From: Cryoendolithus antarcticus
Taxonomy: Eukaryota > Ascomycota > Dothideomycetes > Cladosporiales > Cladosporiaceae
Assembly: GCA_002077065.1 (NCBI GenBank)
Contig: NAJO01000042.1
Coordinates: 62,001 to 126,000 of the forward strand
Reading direction: 5' to 3'
Length of the DNA stretch: 64,000 bases
Numbering within the stretch: the first letter of the stretch is position 1; each line of letters starts with the position of its first letter. The position numbers and the translations under genes are program-made. The notes below the pieces were generated by a model that had not been told where the DNA came from, did no database searches, and saw only the letters and a list, made by a program, of their open reading frames with translations. Positions 9,504 through 18,266 of the stretch are shown here, piece after piece.

Positions 9504-11558
9504 TCACCGTACCTTCACCATCTCACTCCCCATCCCCTTCCCCACCGCCTCCTTCGCAAGCCTCATATCCATCCGAGTCAGCCCCATGGTAGGCGCATAC
9601 TCCCCGAACTCCAGCAAGATTTGCTCCAGACCCCTCTTAATCTCATTCGTGACCTCATCAATACTCTCCACTTTCCTGCTCGCCGGGTTCTGCGGATCAA
9701 AATCCACGTCCGTCCAGCTCGGCGTGAGCTGTGCAAGGGAGCTCTGAATGTCGTTGATTGTGGCTGTGAAACACCGGATGATGACTGGTATATCGTGTGA
9801 GACTTGTCCGTAGTCGTCCTCAGTCTTGCTCGCCAGGACAAGAGCTGTCAGGCTGCGCACGGCGTGCAGTATATTGATGCGATGGCTGTTTGGGACGCCG
9901 AAGACTGCCACTTGTGCGACGCGTGCGAATGGCTGACGGAAGGGTATACCGACTGGCGACCGGAGCATACTCATCAAGGCACCGTTCACGCGCGCTGTGA
10001 TGCCTTGGGGACTCAATTGCGCACGCTGCTCGGCCGTGAGGGCGCGATCGTAGCCAAGCTGCTTCGCCTTCATTGCCAGCTTCGTCGCAATCGGACTCAA
10101 CGGCGACTGGGCGCCAGGGTGCTGCCCGACGCTCTTGGCGATGTTGCCTGCCACGGATCCTGTCCCTGCTGGTGGCGGAATAGCGACGCGTGGATCGACA
10201 GCGACTCCTTTGTTGGCGATCTTGGGCAGACCATAGCTGTGCTGCTGTTGCTGAGAGCTGACGAGACTTTCGTATTGCCGACGCTGCAGCTCAGCCTCGG
10301 CAAGCTTTGCTTCGCCATTCGTAGGCGCCAATGCGATATGTATACGCGTCCGAATAGCCTCAAGCTCAGCTAGACAGAGGCCGCTAATCTGCTGCCAGGT
10401 ACTACTTTGCGCACGCTCAACGTCTTTGAACAGTGACTTCCTTCGCGAGGGAAAGGATGTGCAGATGAGGTAGAGCTCCCACAAAGCGAATGACTTAGAG
10501 AGCTCCTTCTTGGACTTGAGACCAGCTAGCAGAGAGCCATTCGGGTCTTCTGACCGCGCGATCGGGGTGCCGGCCGTGTCTTTGATGGCGCCTGTCAAAG
10601 GGTAGCCTTTCTTTGTAGGAGGCTGCGAGATGTAGAAGGAGAAGACTGCATTGCTCGTCTCCCACAAGAGCAGAAGCAAAAGACACGAGCTGAATGCCTG
10701 CCAGATCAATCCAGCGGCGTGAGTAAGTCCTGGTGGGCCGGAGTTGTAGGGCAGAGTGAGCACTGTGCTGCCAATCCAGTAGGCACTTCCCCAGGCAAAG
10801 CGGCGCATGAAGACGAAGTATACGAAGCCGATCGTTGCAATGCTTAGAATGGTGCCTTGGAAGCACCACTTCAACAATGGCAGCGCGCGGTCTGACAATG
10901 TACGGATCGACCTCTCGGGCAGAGGAGCGTCCAGAACATCCGATGACTTTGCGCTCGATCCCTCGTTGTCAGACACGGTCACACCATCGTAGTCGAAATA
11001 CCAGTGTACCGCCGTCTGCGCAATTGCAACGACTCCAAACAGCGTCCGCAAGAGTATCGGGTTCTCATTCAGCCTCGGCCTCTCGTAGCTCCTTCCCTCG
11101 TCCACCCAGCCTAGATGCCCTTTTGCCCCTTTCGACCAGATGAACACCTCTCCAAAGAAGTATGCGGAGAACAGATACCACCCTAAGCTCAGCCATGCGC
11201 TCTTCGAAGTGACTAGCTGAAAGGCAGTCTCTAGCCCAGATGTCGTATTGCGCTCGCCGATGTGATGCCTTGATAGTCGGATCACGAAGACAGCCAGCAC
11301 AGGGAGGAACAGCAAGAGTGTACGGACTCCGGTCATGCCTATAGGCAAGAAGCGCCAGAAGAGGGAAGCGGAGGACATGAAAACAGCTTCGATGTAGCAG
11401 ACTGCGAGCATTGCCAAGCTCGCGTTTGTAAACCGACGATGCATCGAAGGCGTCAGGAAGTCCTTGTACTGTCGCATCTTAGGCGTTGTCGCTGTTGGCG
11501 AGCTCGCGGTGGCTGCTGTGGTGCTGGCCGGTGGGTAGGTCGCGGTGCGTGTGGCCAT
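9504..11558 (-). CDS. NDC1: nucleoporin NDC1 (pore membrane protein)
   Basis: This single-exon frame gives 684 aa from ATG 11558 (a longer frame from 11567 starts with TTG). The N-terminal 300 residues hold about six hydrophobic segments in the NDC1 arrangement: around MLAVCYIEAVFMSS, TLLLFLPVLAVFVI, LSLGWYLFSAYFFGEVFIW, TLFGVVAIAQTAVHWYFDYDG, and later GTILSIATIGFVYFVFMRR and SCLLLLLLWETSNAVFSFYI. A soluble C-terminal half follows, with FPSRRKSLFKDVER and a distal helical region. NDC1 anchors nuclear pore complexes in the nuclear envelope and, in fungi, also serves spindle-pole-body insertion. The S/T-rich extreme N terminus is poorly conserved. The assignment rests on topology and remembered motifs (Ndc1_Nup family). 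Confidence 0.82.
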   Translation of the reverse strand: MATRTATYPPASTTAATASSPTATTPKMRQYKDFLTPSMHRRFTNASLAMLAVCYIEAVFMSSASLFWRFLPIGMTGVRTLLLFLPVLAVFVIRLSRHHIGERNTTSGLETAFQLVTSKSAWLSLGWYLFSAYFFGEVFIWSKGAKGHLGWVDEGRSYERPRLNENPILLRTLFGVVAIAQTAVHWYFDYDGVTVSDNEGSSAKSSDVLDAPLPERSIRTLSDRALPLLKWCFQGTILSIATIGFVYFVFMRRFAWGSAYWIGSTVLTLPYNSGPPGLTHAAGLIWQAFSSCLLLLLLWETSNAVFSFYISQPPTKKGYPLTGAIKDTAGTPIARSEDPNGSLLAGLKSKKELSKSFALWELYLICTSFPSRRKSLFKDVERAQSSTWQQISGLCLAELEAIRTRIHIALAPTNGEAKLAEAELQRRQYESLVSSQQQQHSYGLPKIANKGVAVDPRVAIPPPAGTGSVAGNIAKSVGQHPGAQSPLSPIATKLAMKAKQLGYDRALTAEQRAQLSPQGITARVNGALMSMLRSPVGIPFRQPFARVAQVAVFGVPNSHRINILHAVRSLTALVLASKTEDDYGQVSHDIPVIIRCFTATINDIQSSLAQLTPSWTDVDFDPQNPASRKVESIDEVTNEIKRGLEQILLEFGEYAPTMGLTRMDMRLAKEAVGKGMGSEMVKVR

Positions 11559-11936
11559 GTTGGGCAAGCTTCTGCGAAGATCAGCTTCGCTGAGGATTCT
11601 TTCGATGCTAGTGGTAAGGACAGTGGTAGATCATCTCGTCGCCTCTCCAGAATGTGATCTCGTTGGTCTTGTCGTCCACAACGTATACAGCGCGTCGCCA
11701 AAAGTTCACTTTAAAGCTCGAGTAAACACTTACCATCGTCTTGGCGTCCTGTTTGGGAAGATGCCCAGCAACGTCATGCGCATGGGTGGCAGGCACGACC
11801 AGGCGCCTTCAATCACCATCCTTCCTGTATTGTCTCACCGTCCTGTAACGAACAGACCAGCGTCGCGAGATCATCGATCATAGCTACAAGCGAATGAGAT
11901 ACAACCATACAGGCTACGGCCCCCACTTCACCGAAC
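11559..11936. other. divergent promoter interval NDC1/syntaxin
   Basis: This 378-base interval lies between the divergent NDC1 and syntaxin starts. A minus-strand frame at 11608-11796 (62 codons) is not recognisable and is not called. Confidence 0.5.
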
Positions 11937-12820
11937 ATGTCCTTCCAAGACTCCGATGCGCTCGAGTGTACGTCTGGCCCTGCTCGCCACATATATGCCT
12001 GCCCCTATGCTAACAAGGACGTCCAGCCCAACCCACAACATGGCGCCGCTCCGATGATCCCCAATACGCCGACGACCCCGAATTCACCCGCTTCACCACC
12101 TCCCTCAGCGACCAACTCTTCAGCCTGCAATCCAACATTTCGCGGCTCTCCTCGCAAGTGGCCCTCCTCGGCACACGGCGCGAAACCGACCGTGTGCGCG
12201 AACGCGTGACAGACATTTTGTCAGAAACTGGGGAGGAGTTCAAGGCTATAGGCGAGGGGTTGAAGAAAGTGCAAGCGTGGCATGATCTGGGGCCGAGCCA
12301 GAAGTACACGCAGAACAAGCTGAATCAGGAGTTCAAGGCGAGTTTGACGGAGTTTCAGGGGTTGCAGAGGCAGGCGCTTGAGAGGCAGAAGGCGAGTGCG
12401 ACTGCTGCGCGGACTGCGCTTGAAAGTGAGGGAGGCAGCGGTGGGACGGGAAGTGGTGGGCAGGGAGGGGATCAGCAACAGCTACTACAGCAAGAGCCAC
12501 AACTCGCGGATCAGGCAGAAGTCGACTTCCAGGAAACATTGATCATTGAGCGGGAAGTCGAGATCCAGAATATCGAGCGGAATGTTGCGGAGTTGAACGA
12601 GCTGTTCAGGGATGTGGCGCACATGGTGCATGAACAGGGGCAGAGTTTGGACATCATCAGTGAGAATGTGACGAGCACGAGGGACGATACGAGGAATGCG
12701 GATCAGCAGTTGCGGACAGCGAGTAGGCATCAGAAGAGCGCGAGGGGCAAGGCGTGCTGTTTGCTGATGATATTGGTGATTGTGCTGGTGGTAATAATAC
12801 TGGCGGTGGTGTTGGGTTGA
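11937..12820 (+). CDS. Qa-SNARE syntaxin, Pep12/Vam3 (endosome-vacuole) type
   Basis: Exons are 11937-11967 and 12027-12820, 274 aa. The donor is GTACGT and the acceptor GTCCAG. Splicing joins MSFQDSDALE to a region reading DDPEFTRFTTSLSDQLFSLQSNISRL, the syntaxin N-terminal Habc start. Residues about 185-250 form the t-SNARE helix with NVAELNELFRDVAHMVHEQGQSLDIISENV; the zero-layer glutamine is about Q214. A Cys-containing hydrophobic tail anchor (about 253-274) ends the protein after a basic ARGKA lead. Qa-SNAREs of this class drive fusion at late endosomes and the vacuole. A Gly/Gln-rich linker (about 143-170) separates Habc from the SNARE motif. PEP12 versus VAM3 cannot be decided from sequence alone; many filamentous fungi have a single protein for both roles. 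Confidence 0.88.
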
Positions 12821-13318
12821 GGAGTGTTGTATACAATGTAAGCCTGTATCGGCCATCTCCCCGTTGCGCCCCTTCTCTCCGCGCATCCTGCTGGATGCTT
12901 GTGCTGCTATATGCTAAGTCAGATCAGCTTTGTTGGTGACAATGGTCCATGAGAGAGCTTACCTGAGGCAGTCATAGCCGCGTACATCATGGCAGTCTGG
13001 AAAAGCGCATCGCCGAACACGCGCTTCCCCATAGCCTCGAGGGCATCGGCTTCGTTCTGCTCGCTGGCCTGGACCATCCTGGACCAGGCGCGAGCAAGCA
13101 TTGCGCACGCTTCGGTGCGCTGGGCTGAGCCCGCAGAGAAGGGAAGAGCGTTCCCGACGTCCTAGGATCGAGTTAGTAGTGAATCAGCCAACTCTCGAGT
13201 GGGTAGCTAGGCATCCCATGCCAGCCACGTTGCTGCGGTGTATAGTACCATTGTAAGGGGAACAAGAAACCGGAGAGAGTTTGCTTCAATGGACTTAGTG
13301 CTGGAGAGCTGTGCACTG
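12821..13318 (-). CDS. possible small hypothetical protein (fragment)
   Basis: On the minus strand, about 12964-13160 reads DVGNALPFSAGSAQRTEACAMLARAWSRMVQASEQNEADALEAMGKRVFGDALFQTAMMYAAMTASG. It is bounded by an AG acceptor upstream (near 13163) and a GTAAGC donor downstream (near 12962). The composition is that of a real helical protein, with alternating Ala and Met/Leu and few repeats. I do not recognise the family and cannot place a convincing first exon, although an ATG near 13250 would be a candidate. It converges with the syntaxin 3' end. The boundaries given are only the interval considered. Confidence 0.3.
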
Positions 13319-13591
13319 TCAGTGGGTTGTCTTTGTCTGTGCGACCATAGCGTGTCTCATTCTTGATGGTGGAGTTGCTACTATATCGAAGAGCGTGTCG
13401 ACGTTGTTGAGTGGTTGAAGGAGAAATTGAAAATGGAAGGCTCGCTCTACACCAGTATATTGACGAGGCAAGTACGTCTCAGCGTCGATGGTTCCTTCCC
13501 TTTGCTCACATACTCTTCTCCGACCGCAGCCTCGATCTTCCAACATCAACGAGAGTCCTCCAGACCTACCCCCTTCCATCCATCAAGGACT

Positions 13592-14584
13592 TCAAACGAC
13601 GATACTCTGCGTTAAGAAGTAATCATCCTTCTCAGTCCTCCCCTTCAAGCTCAGAAGATCGTCTACGTCCCATTGTGCCCACACAAAGCGGCCAGACAGA
13701 AAGACGGCCTCAGGGCTCGCGAGCCAAACGGCAAAGTCGCCAGGAAGACGCACTGCGAGTCAAAGTCAGCTTGTCTCTCACTTTGCAACAAGTACAAAGG
13801 CCTTTCAATACTCACCATCCTCAAATTCCAACATCCCATCCGGAATCCCCGCCGCCTTTGACAAAGGCGTAGCAATAGCCCCCGGATGATACGTCTGCAC
13901 CACGACATCACTCTCCGCCGCATCGCGCGCAAACTGCGTGATCAACGCATTGGCCGCAGCTTTACTCGCTCCATAAATGGAGTTCGTCGCCATGGCAAAC
14001 TGCGCCGCCGCGGACGAAACGTAAATCACCGTCTTGGGCCCCGTGTGCGGCGACTTGAGGAATTCGCTGATCATGTAGTGCGGCGAAGTGACGTTTGTGG
14101 CGAAGACGTTGTCCAGGTCTGCGGTGGAGAGGTCTTTGGTTGGGACCATGGGGTGGGTTGCGGCGGCGTTGGGGATCAGGACGTCGATTTGTCCGACTTC
14201 TTTCAGGATGGCGGAGACCTTTGGATAGTCCGTGACGGACGCAGCGTAGGTCGTGATCTTCAGCTTTGGGAACTCCTTTCCCAGCTTCGCCTTGGCTTCA
14301 TCGAGGACTTCCTGCCGGCGCTGGATGATCACCAAGTGGGCTATGCCAGCTTTGGCGAAGGACTCGGCGATGCTGTAGCCAATCCCTGTGGCGCCGGCGG
14401 TGACGAGGACGGTCTTGCCCTCGCCCTTGAACCCGGATTTCTCTGGCGCAAGGCGAGGGTAGGTGGCTTTGTGGTAGGTTTTGATCTCAGCGGGACGGTA
14501 CTCGGGAACTGTGAGGTCGAAGGCACCAGCTGAGGTCATGGGCGGGTTCTTGCGGGGAGGGGAGAGGACTGCTGCGGCGGCCAT
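13592..14584 (-). CDS. short-chain dehydrogenase/reductase (classical SDR)
   Basis: Exons are 13816-14584 and 13592-13752, 309 aa. The donor GTGAGT and acceptor CGCAG flank a 63-nt intron. The Rossmann-fold nucleotide site is at residues 62-69 (TAGATGIG, a variant of TGxxxGxG). The NAA-type motif is near 139-142, the catalytic Ser near 190 (YVSSAA), and the YxxxK catalytic pair is Y204/K208 (SIYGASK). HPGAIATPL follows. The second exon supplies FAVWLASPEAVFLSGRFVWAQWDVDDL, which fits the C-terminal pattern of fungal SDRs. The start is the ATG at 14584; upstream in-frame codons lack an ATG. An oxidoreductase acting on a hydroxyl or keto group with NAD(P) is expected. The substrate cannot be inferred. 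Confidence 0.87.
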
Positions 14585-15158
14585 GATTGGGAATGGAAGG
14601 GGGTTGATGATGTGGGTACTTTGGGCCGTGGACAGATGGGACAGAGTAAGATAATACTTGCTCACTAGTTTGAAAGGCTACAGATCCTTATATGAACTCA
14701 CCCAGAATACCCAGCCCGCTGAGTTGCGTCGACGACTGGAGCCTACGCATTGTTAAGCACATGACGCGCTCCAACACCCTCCAGCCGAGCACTGCCCGGC
14801 AAGCAGCGAGAGTATTACGACAACGAGCTGACCAGCGAACCTCTGCTCGTAGACCGGCCAGGTTTGACCGTGCGACAAAGCCACGGGAGCGGCCTTCGAA
14901 TCGGCTTCCGTTCGGGTCACGTAACAGCCTGATTAGTAAAACTGACCCTAGCCCAGTGGGTCGACTGTGCTGACTGTATTACAGTACAGACCATTACAGC
15001 AGATTCACTGCACAATACTGCGATGTGCAGTGCCATGGATCGTCGGCCATAGCGCTCGGCGATAGAAGTTGAAGCTCAGCTTGCGCACGTGGCCCAACGT
15101 GGGCAGTCGTCTAGCCTTGGCGTGAATGTAGAATCCTTGATGACCAATTCAATCTCAC
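14585..15158. other. intergenic interval
   Basis: Upstream region of the SDR gene and 3' flank of the aldo-keto reductase. I see no coding pattern. Confidence 0.5.
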
Positions 15159-16128
15159 TTAAGGCGCGTCGACAGGATCCCAGTCTGGATGTCACGGTTA
15201 ACGAGTTGCCCAATCACACGGAAGTTGGAAGCCTTGCTTACCAGTGACGAGATACTCATCCAGATCGTCCATCTTCCGCATGTCCGCTTCCTCGATCTCG
15301 AACCCTTCGATCTGGGCGTTCTCCACGATCCTGGCTTTGTTCACACTCTTTGGCAACGGCACATATCCATGCTGCAGACTCCACCTTACCATAAGCTGAG
15401 CGGATGTGCAGCTGTACTTCTTGGCGAGGGTCAGGATCGTCGGATCCTTCATTTTGTACGCGCGGGCCAAGGGTGCGTAAGCTTCGACCAGGATGTCATG
15501 GGATTGGCAGTAAGACGTCAGCTTCGTACGGGTGTTGAAAGGGTGGACTTCGATCTGGTTGACCGCTGGCTTTAATCTCGGGGTGGAGGCGAGGAGCTCC
15601 TCGAGCTGCCTGAAAGTTAGTATAACTCCTACTCCACATTCGATGCAGACTCGAGAGACATACATGCTTCTCGCCGTAGTTTGACACGCCTCCGATCTTG
15701 ACCTCACCAGCTGCGACCGCATCCTCTACAGCCTTCCAGCTTTCGAGGCGAGCTCGCTTCCCTCCGTAAGGGCTGTGCAGTAGGAAGAGATCAATGTATC
15801 CCAGCCCACACTCCTTCACGCTCTTCGTGATACTCTTCCTCGCGGTATCGTAGTCAGAGTTGCTCGCAAGCTTCGTAGTGTAGTGTATGTCTTGCCTCTT
15901 CACCTCTGGATGTGCATCGAGAAAGCACAAGATAGACTTGCCCACTTGCTTCTCGTTGTGATACATTTGCGCTGAATCTACGGCGCGGTAGCCGGCTTCG
16001 AGAGCGTAGGTGACTGCTTTCGATGCTTCTCCTCCAGACATGAGATAGACTCCAAGGTGAATCTGTGGCATTAAGAGACCATTGTTGAGCTTGACTCGCG
16101 AGGCGAGGGAGTATGTCTGGTTCGCCAT
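15159..16128 (-). CDS. aldo-keto reductase (first copy)
   Basis: Exons are 15664-16128, 15242-15605 and 15159-15184 (26 nt), 284 aa. The aldo-keto reductase barrel starts [17 protein letters not shown]. The catalytic tetrad is D51, Y56, K86 (YTTKLA) and H118 (LFLLHSP). Then come [24 protein letters not shown] and the cofactor region [18 protein letters not shown]. The last mini-exon restores the usual ending VTDWDP, which the unspliced frame lacks. An ATG lies four codons upstream (16140) and could be used instead. An NADPH-dependent carbonyl reductase is expected; the substrate is unknown. It lies on the same strand as the SDR, 0.57 kb away, too far to claim co-regulation. Confidence 0.88.
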
Positions 16129-16885
16129 CTTCCCGAGCATGAGTGGGAACGGGCAACCTGTACGACGGGAAAATGGAGACGAGAGAATAGGGATGTCGAC
16201 GACGATACCTAACCCCTGCAGTATCTAACAACAACGCATTCGACATTATGACGTTGCATTCGTGCGAAATGATCGTGGTCTGCGTGCGCACATCGTCATG
16301 CTCAACGCATAGGAGTCCACACCACGATGCTGGTGTCACTGCGATTGGCGATAAGTGGCGCCGGTGAATTCAATGCAAAACCGCGTCGATTGAAGAAGGG
16401 ATCGGTCATGACGGTACACGCAGAGCGATTGATCCCAAGCCTGGAGTGCATCACAGCATGCGGAGCTGCTCACTGGTGCGATCTTGAGACGCGCTAGTCA
16501 TCGTCACTCGAAGTGAATGATTTCGGCGTAACTCGACTTTGGAAAGAATGCGGCGCACCAAAACGTTCGTCTGGACAGCGAGATCGGCTTACTCGAGGTC
16601 AAGAACCACAGATGACGATATGTACCACTCTCACACATCGGATGCCTCGCAAAATGGACTCGGCAAGATTCGATCGTGAACTCCAAATGCAAGACACCAG
16701 ATCTGATCGGGATCTCACTGGGATCTCACTTTCCCCCACCAGAAGCCCATGTGAATTCGCCAGATCTGCAGATCCCTCACCTCGCACACACTACCGGCCC
16801 CACCTGATGCCCTCGTGTCCGCTGCTCTAATTCGCTACTGTGCAGGGAGCATTGGCCTGGCCCGTCCTCGGCACCCGCCGCCATC
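16129..16885. other. divergent intergenic interval
   Basis: This interval holds promoters for the aldo-keto reductase (minus) and the conserved protein at 16886 (plus). I see no gene. Confidence 0.5.
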
Positions 16886-17824
16886 ATGGACAAGATGCAT
16901 GACATGCGGCTGCCACCTTTTCGCGCGCACGATGTGCCCTCGCATCCATATCCTCAGGTCAATCCGTATCCTCCCGTCTCGCAATACAACGCTGGGTGGC
17001 CGTCATCGTCGTCTTACAGGTCTCAGCAGCAGCAGCCACACTACAAGCAGCAGCCATACTCAATGCTCATGGACAGCAGCGCCCCGGAGGAGTCCGCGCC
17101 CTTGACCGGCGACTCCTCCTTCGATGTCCTGGACTGGCATCCAGCGTACCAATCCTGCCAACGCTATTTTCTGGACTACGCACAGCACGAGGCCGGTACG
17201 CAAGCACTCTGCGCGTTGATAAACATCAAACTCCCCCACCAATGGCTTACAACGCCTGTCCCCTGCTCAAACCCCGCAAGCAACGGCGCATCTAGCTCCC
17301 ACTCCTCTGCCAATCAATTCACATTCACCTCCGCCCTCCCTCGAGGAAGCGCCAACGGCGCGGGTGTCAGCTCGCCAAGCAGCAGATCCGGCCCCCGAAG
17401 CGGCGGCCCACGAGACCCACCAATCTTCATCTCCCTAGTCCCCTACATCCGCCGCCTAGTAGTAACCGGTTTCGACAAACCGCCCATTCTCCACGGCTTC
17501 TTCGGCGACGACTACGCGCGCGGCATCCTGCCCCACGTCGAGTGCGAGCGCCGAAACTACCTTTTCGCGGCCAAGCACGGCGGCTGGCGGACCTGCAAGA
17601 AGCAGTATGATGGTGGGAGTCAGGAAGGGGGCGTGGATGAGACGGTGCCGTTTATGAAGCCTTTGACTGATAGTAAGAGGGACGAGATGGATGCTGCGGA
17701 TAAGGCGTGGAGTTCTTGGTTGGCGATGGAGGATTGGATGGTTGGGCCACGGGCGGTGGATGGGGAGAGGGAACGCAAGAGGGAGAGAGATGAGAGGGAG
17801 GAGGAGGGGTATCATCGACGATGA
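16886..17824 (+). CDS. conserved fungal protein of unknown function ('ilp apoptosis inhibitor'-type)
   Basis: This is a 312-aa intronless frame. Residues 1-70 are Pro/Ser/Gln-rich and disordered. Residues about 80-115 (DWHPAYQSCQRYFLDYAQHEAGTQALCALINIKLP) and about 180-285 (PYIRRLVVTGFDKPPILHGFFGDDYARGILPHVECERRNYLFAAKHGGW, then DETVPFMKP, then AWSSWLAMEDWMVGPR) form two blocks that I remember as conserved among Pezizomycotina proteins often labelled 'ilp is an apoptosis inhibitor'. No experimentally supported function is known to me, and the label should not be read as evidence of one. The C terminus is highly charged (Arg/Glu). Confidence 0.7.
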   Translation: MDKMHDMRLPPFRAHDVPSHPYPQVNPYPPVSQYNAGWPSSSSYRSQQQQPHYKQQPYSMLMDSSAPEESAPLTGDSSFDVLDWHPAYQSCQRYFLDYAQHEAGTQALCALINIKLPHQWLTTPVPCSNPASNGASSSHSSANQFTFTSALPRGSANGAGVSSPSSRSGPRSGGPRDPPIFISLVPYIRRLVVTGFDKPPILHGFFGDDYARGILPHVECERRNYLFAAKHGGWRTCKKQYDGGSQEGGVDETVPFMKPLTDSKRDEMDAADKAWSSWLAMEDWMVGPRAVDGERERKRERDEREEEGYHRR

Positions 17825-18266
17825 TGGGTTTACGAATTTATGCGTGATGACTTACTGGATGATGCTGGGCCTGGTACGGCCGGGATGCACACGCAAAGAT
17901 GCAACAAGGAAGTTGCACCTATGATCTGACATCCACACACAATAAGCTGCTAGTGTGATATCGGTCATCACCATGATGCTTGGGCAGTAAAACAACTGTA
18001 GCTTCTACTGCGCATGCAGACCGCACCCACTAGCGCCGTATGGAGCTTTGCACGATGCTGTCGGGACTCGAGGTGGATGTGCGCGCCACTTGCGCAGACG
18101 AACGAAGCAATCGTAGACGCAGATAAGTGCGTCCCTGCGTTCCAACAACTTCAGCAGAGGAGGCACTGTGGGAACTACTTGTGCAGATCTTAGAACATCG
18201 AGCCGAAGGGAATGATATTGAGTATGTACAGACGTTGTACGGCAAGAATGTCCACTTTCCTGGAGG
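17825..18266. other. convergent intergenic interval
   Basis: This holds the 3' flanks of the conserved protein and the PPR gene. Short frames here have no recognisable content. Confidence 0.5.

Noticed and set aside
11608..11796. 62-codon minus-strand frame in the NDC1/syntaxin promoter (phrase NFWRRAVYVVDDKTNEITFWRGDEMIYH)
   Set aside because: Protein-like in part, but with no start context, splice model or family I recognise, and it sits between two divergent starts.
13411..13872. 153-codon plus-strand frame over the SDR second exon
   Set aside because: It overlaps the second SDR exon in antisense.
13592..16128. SDR plus aldo-keto reductase as a metabolic gene cluster
   Set aside because: Only two generic reductases 0.57 kb apart, with no backbone synthase, transporter or regulator next to them.
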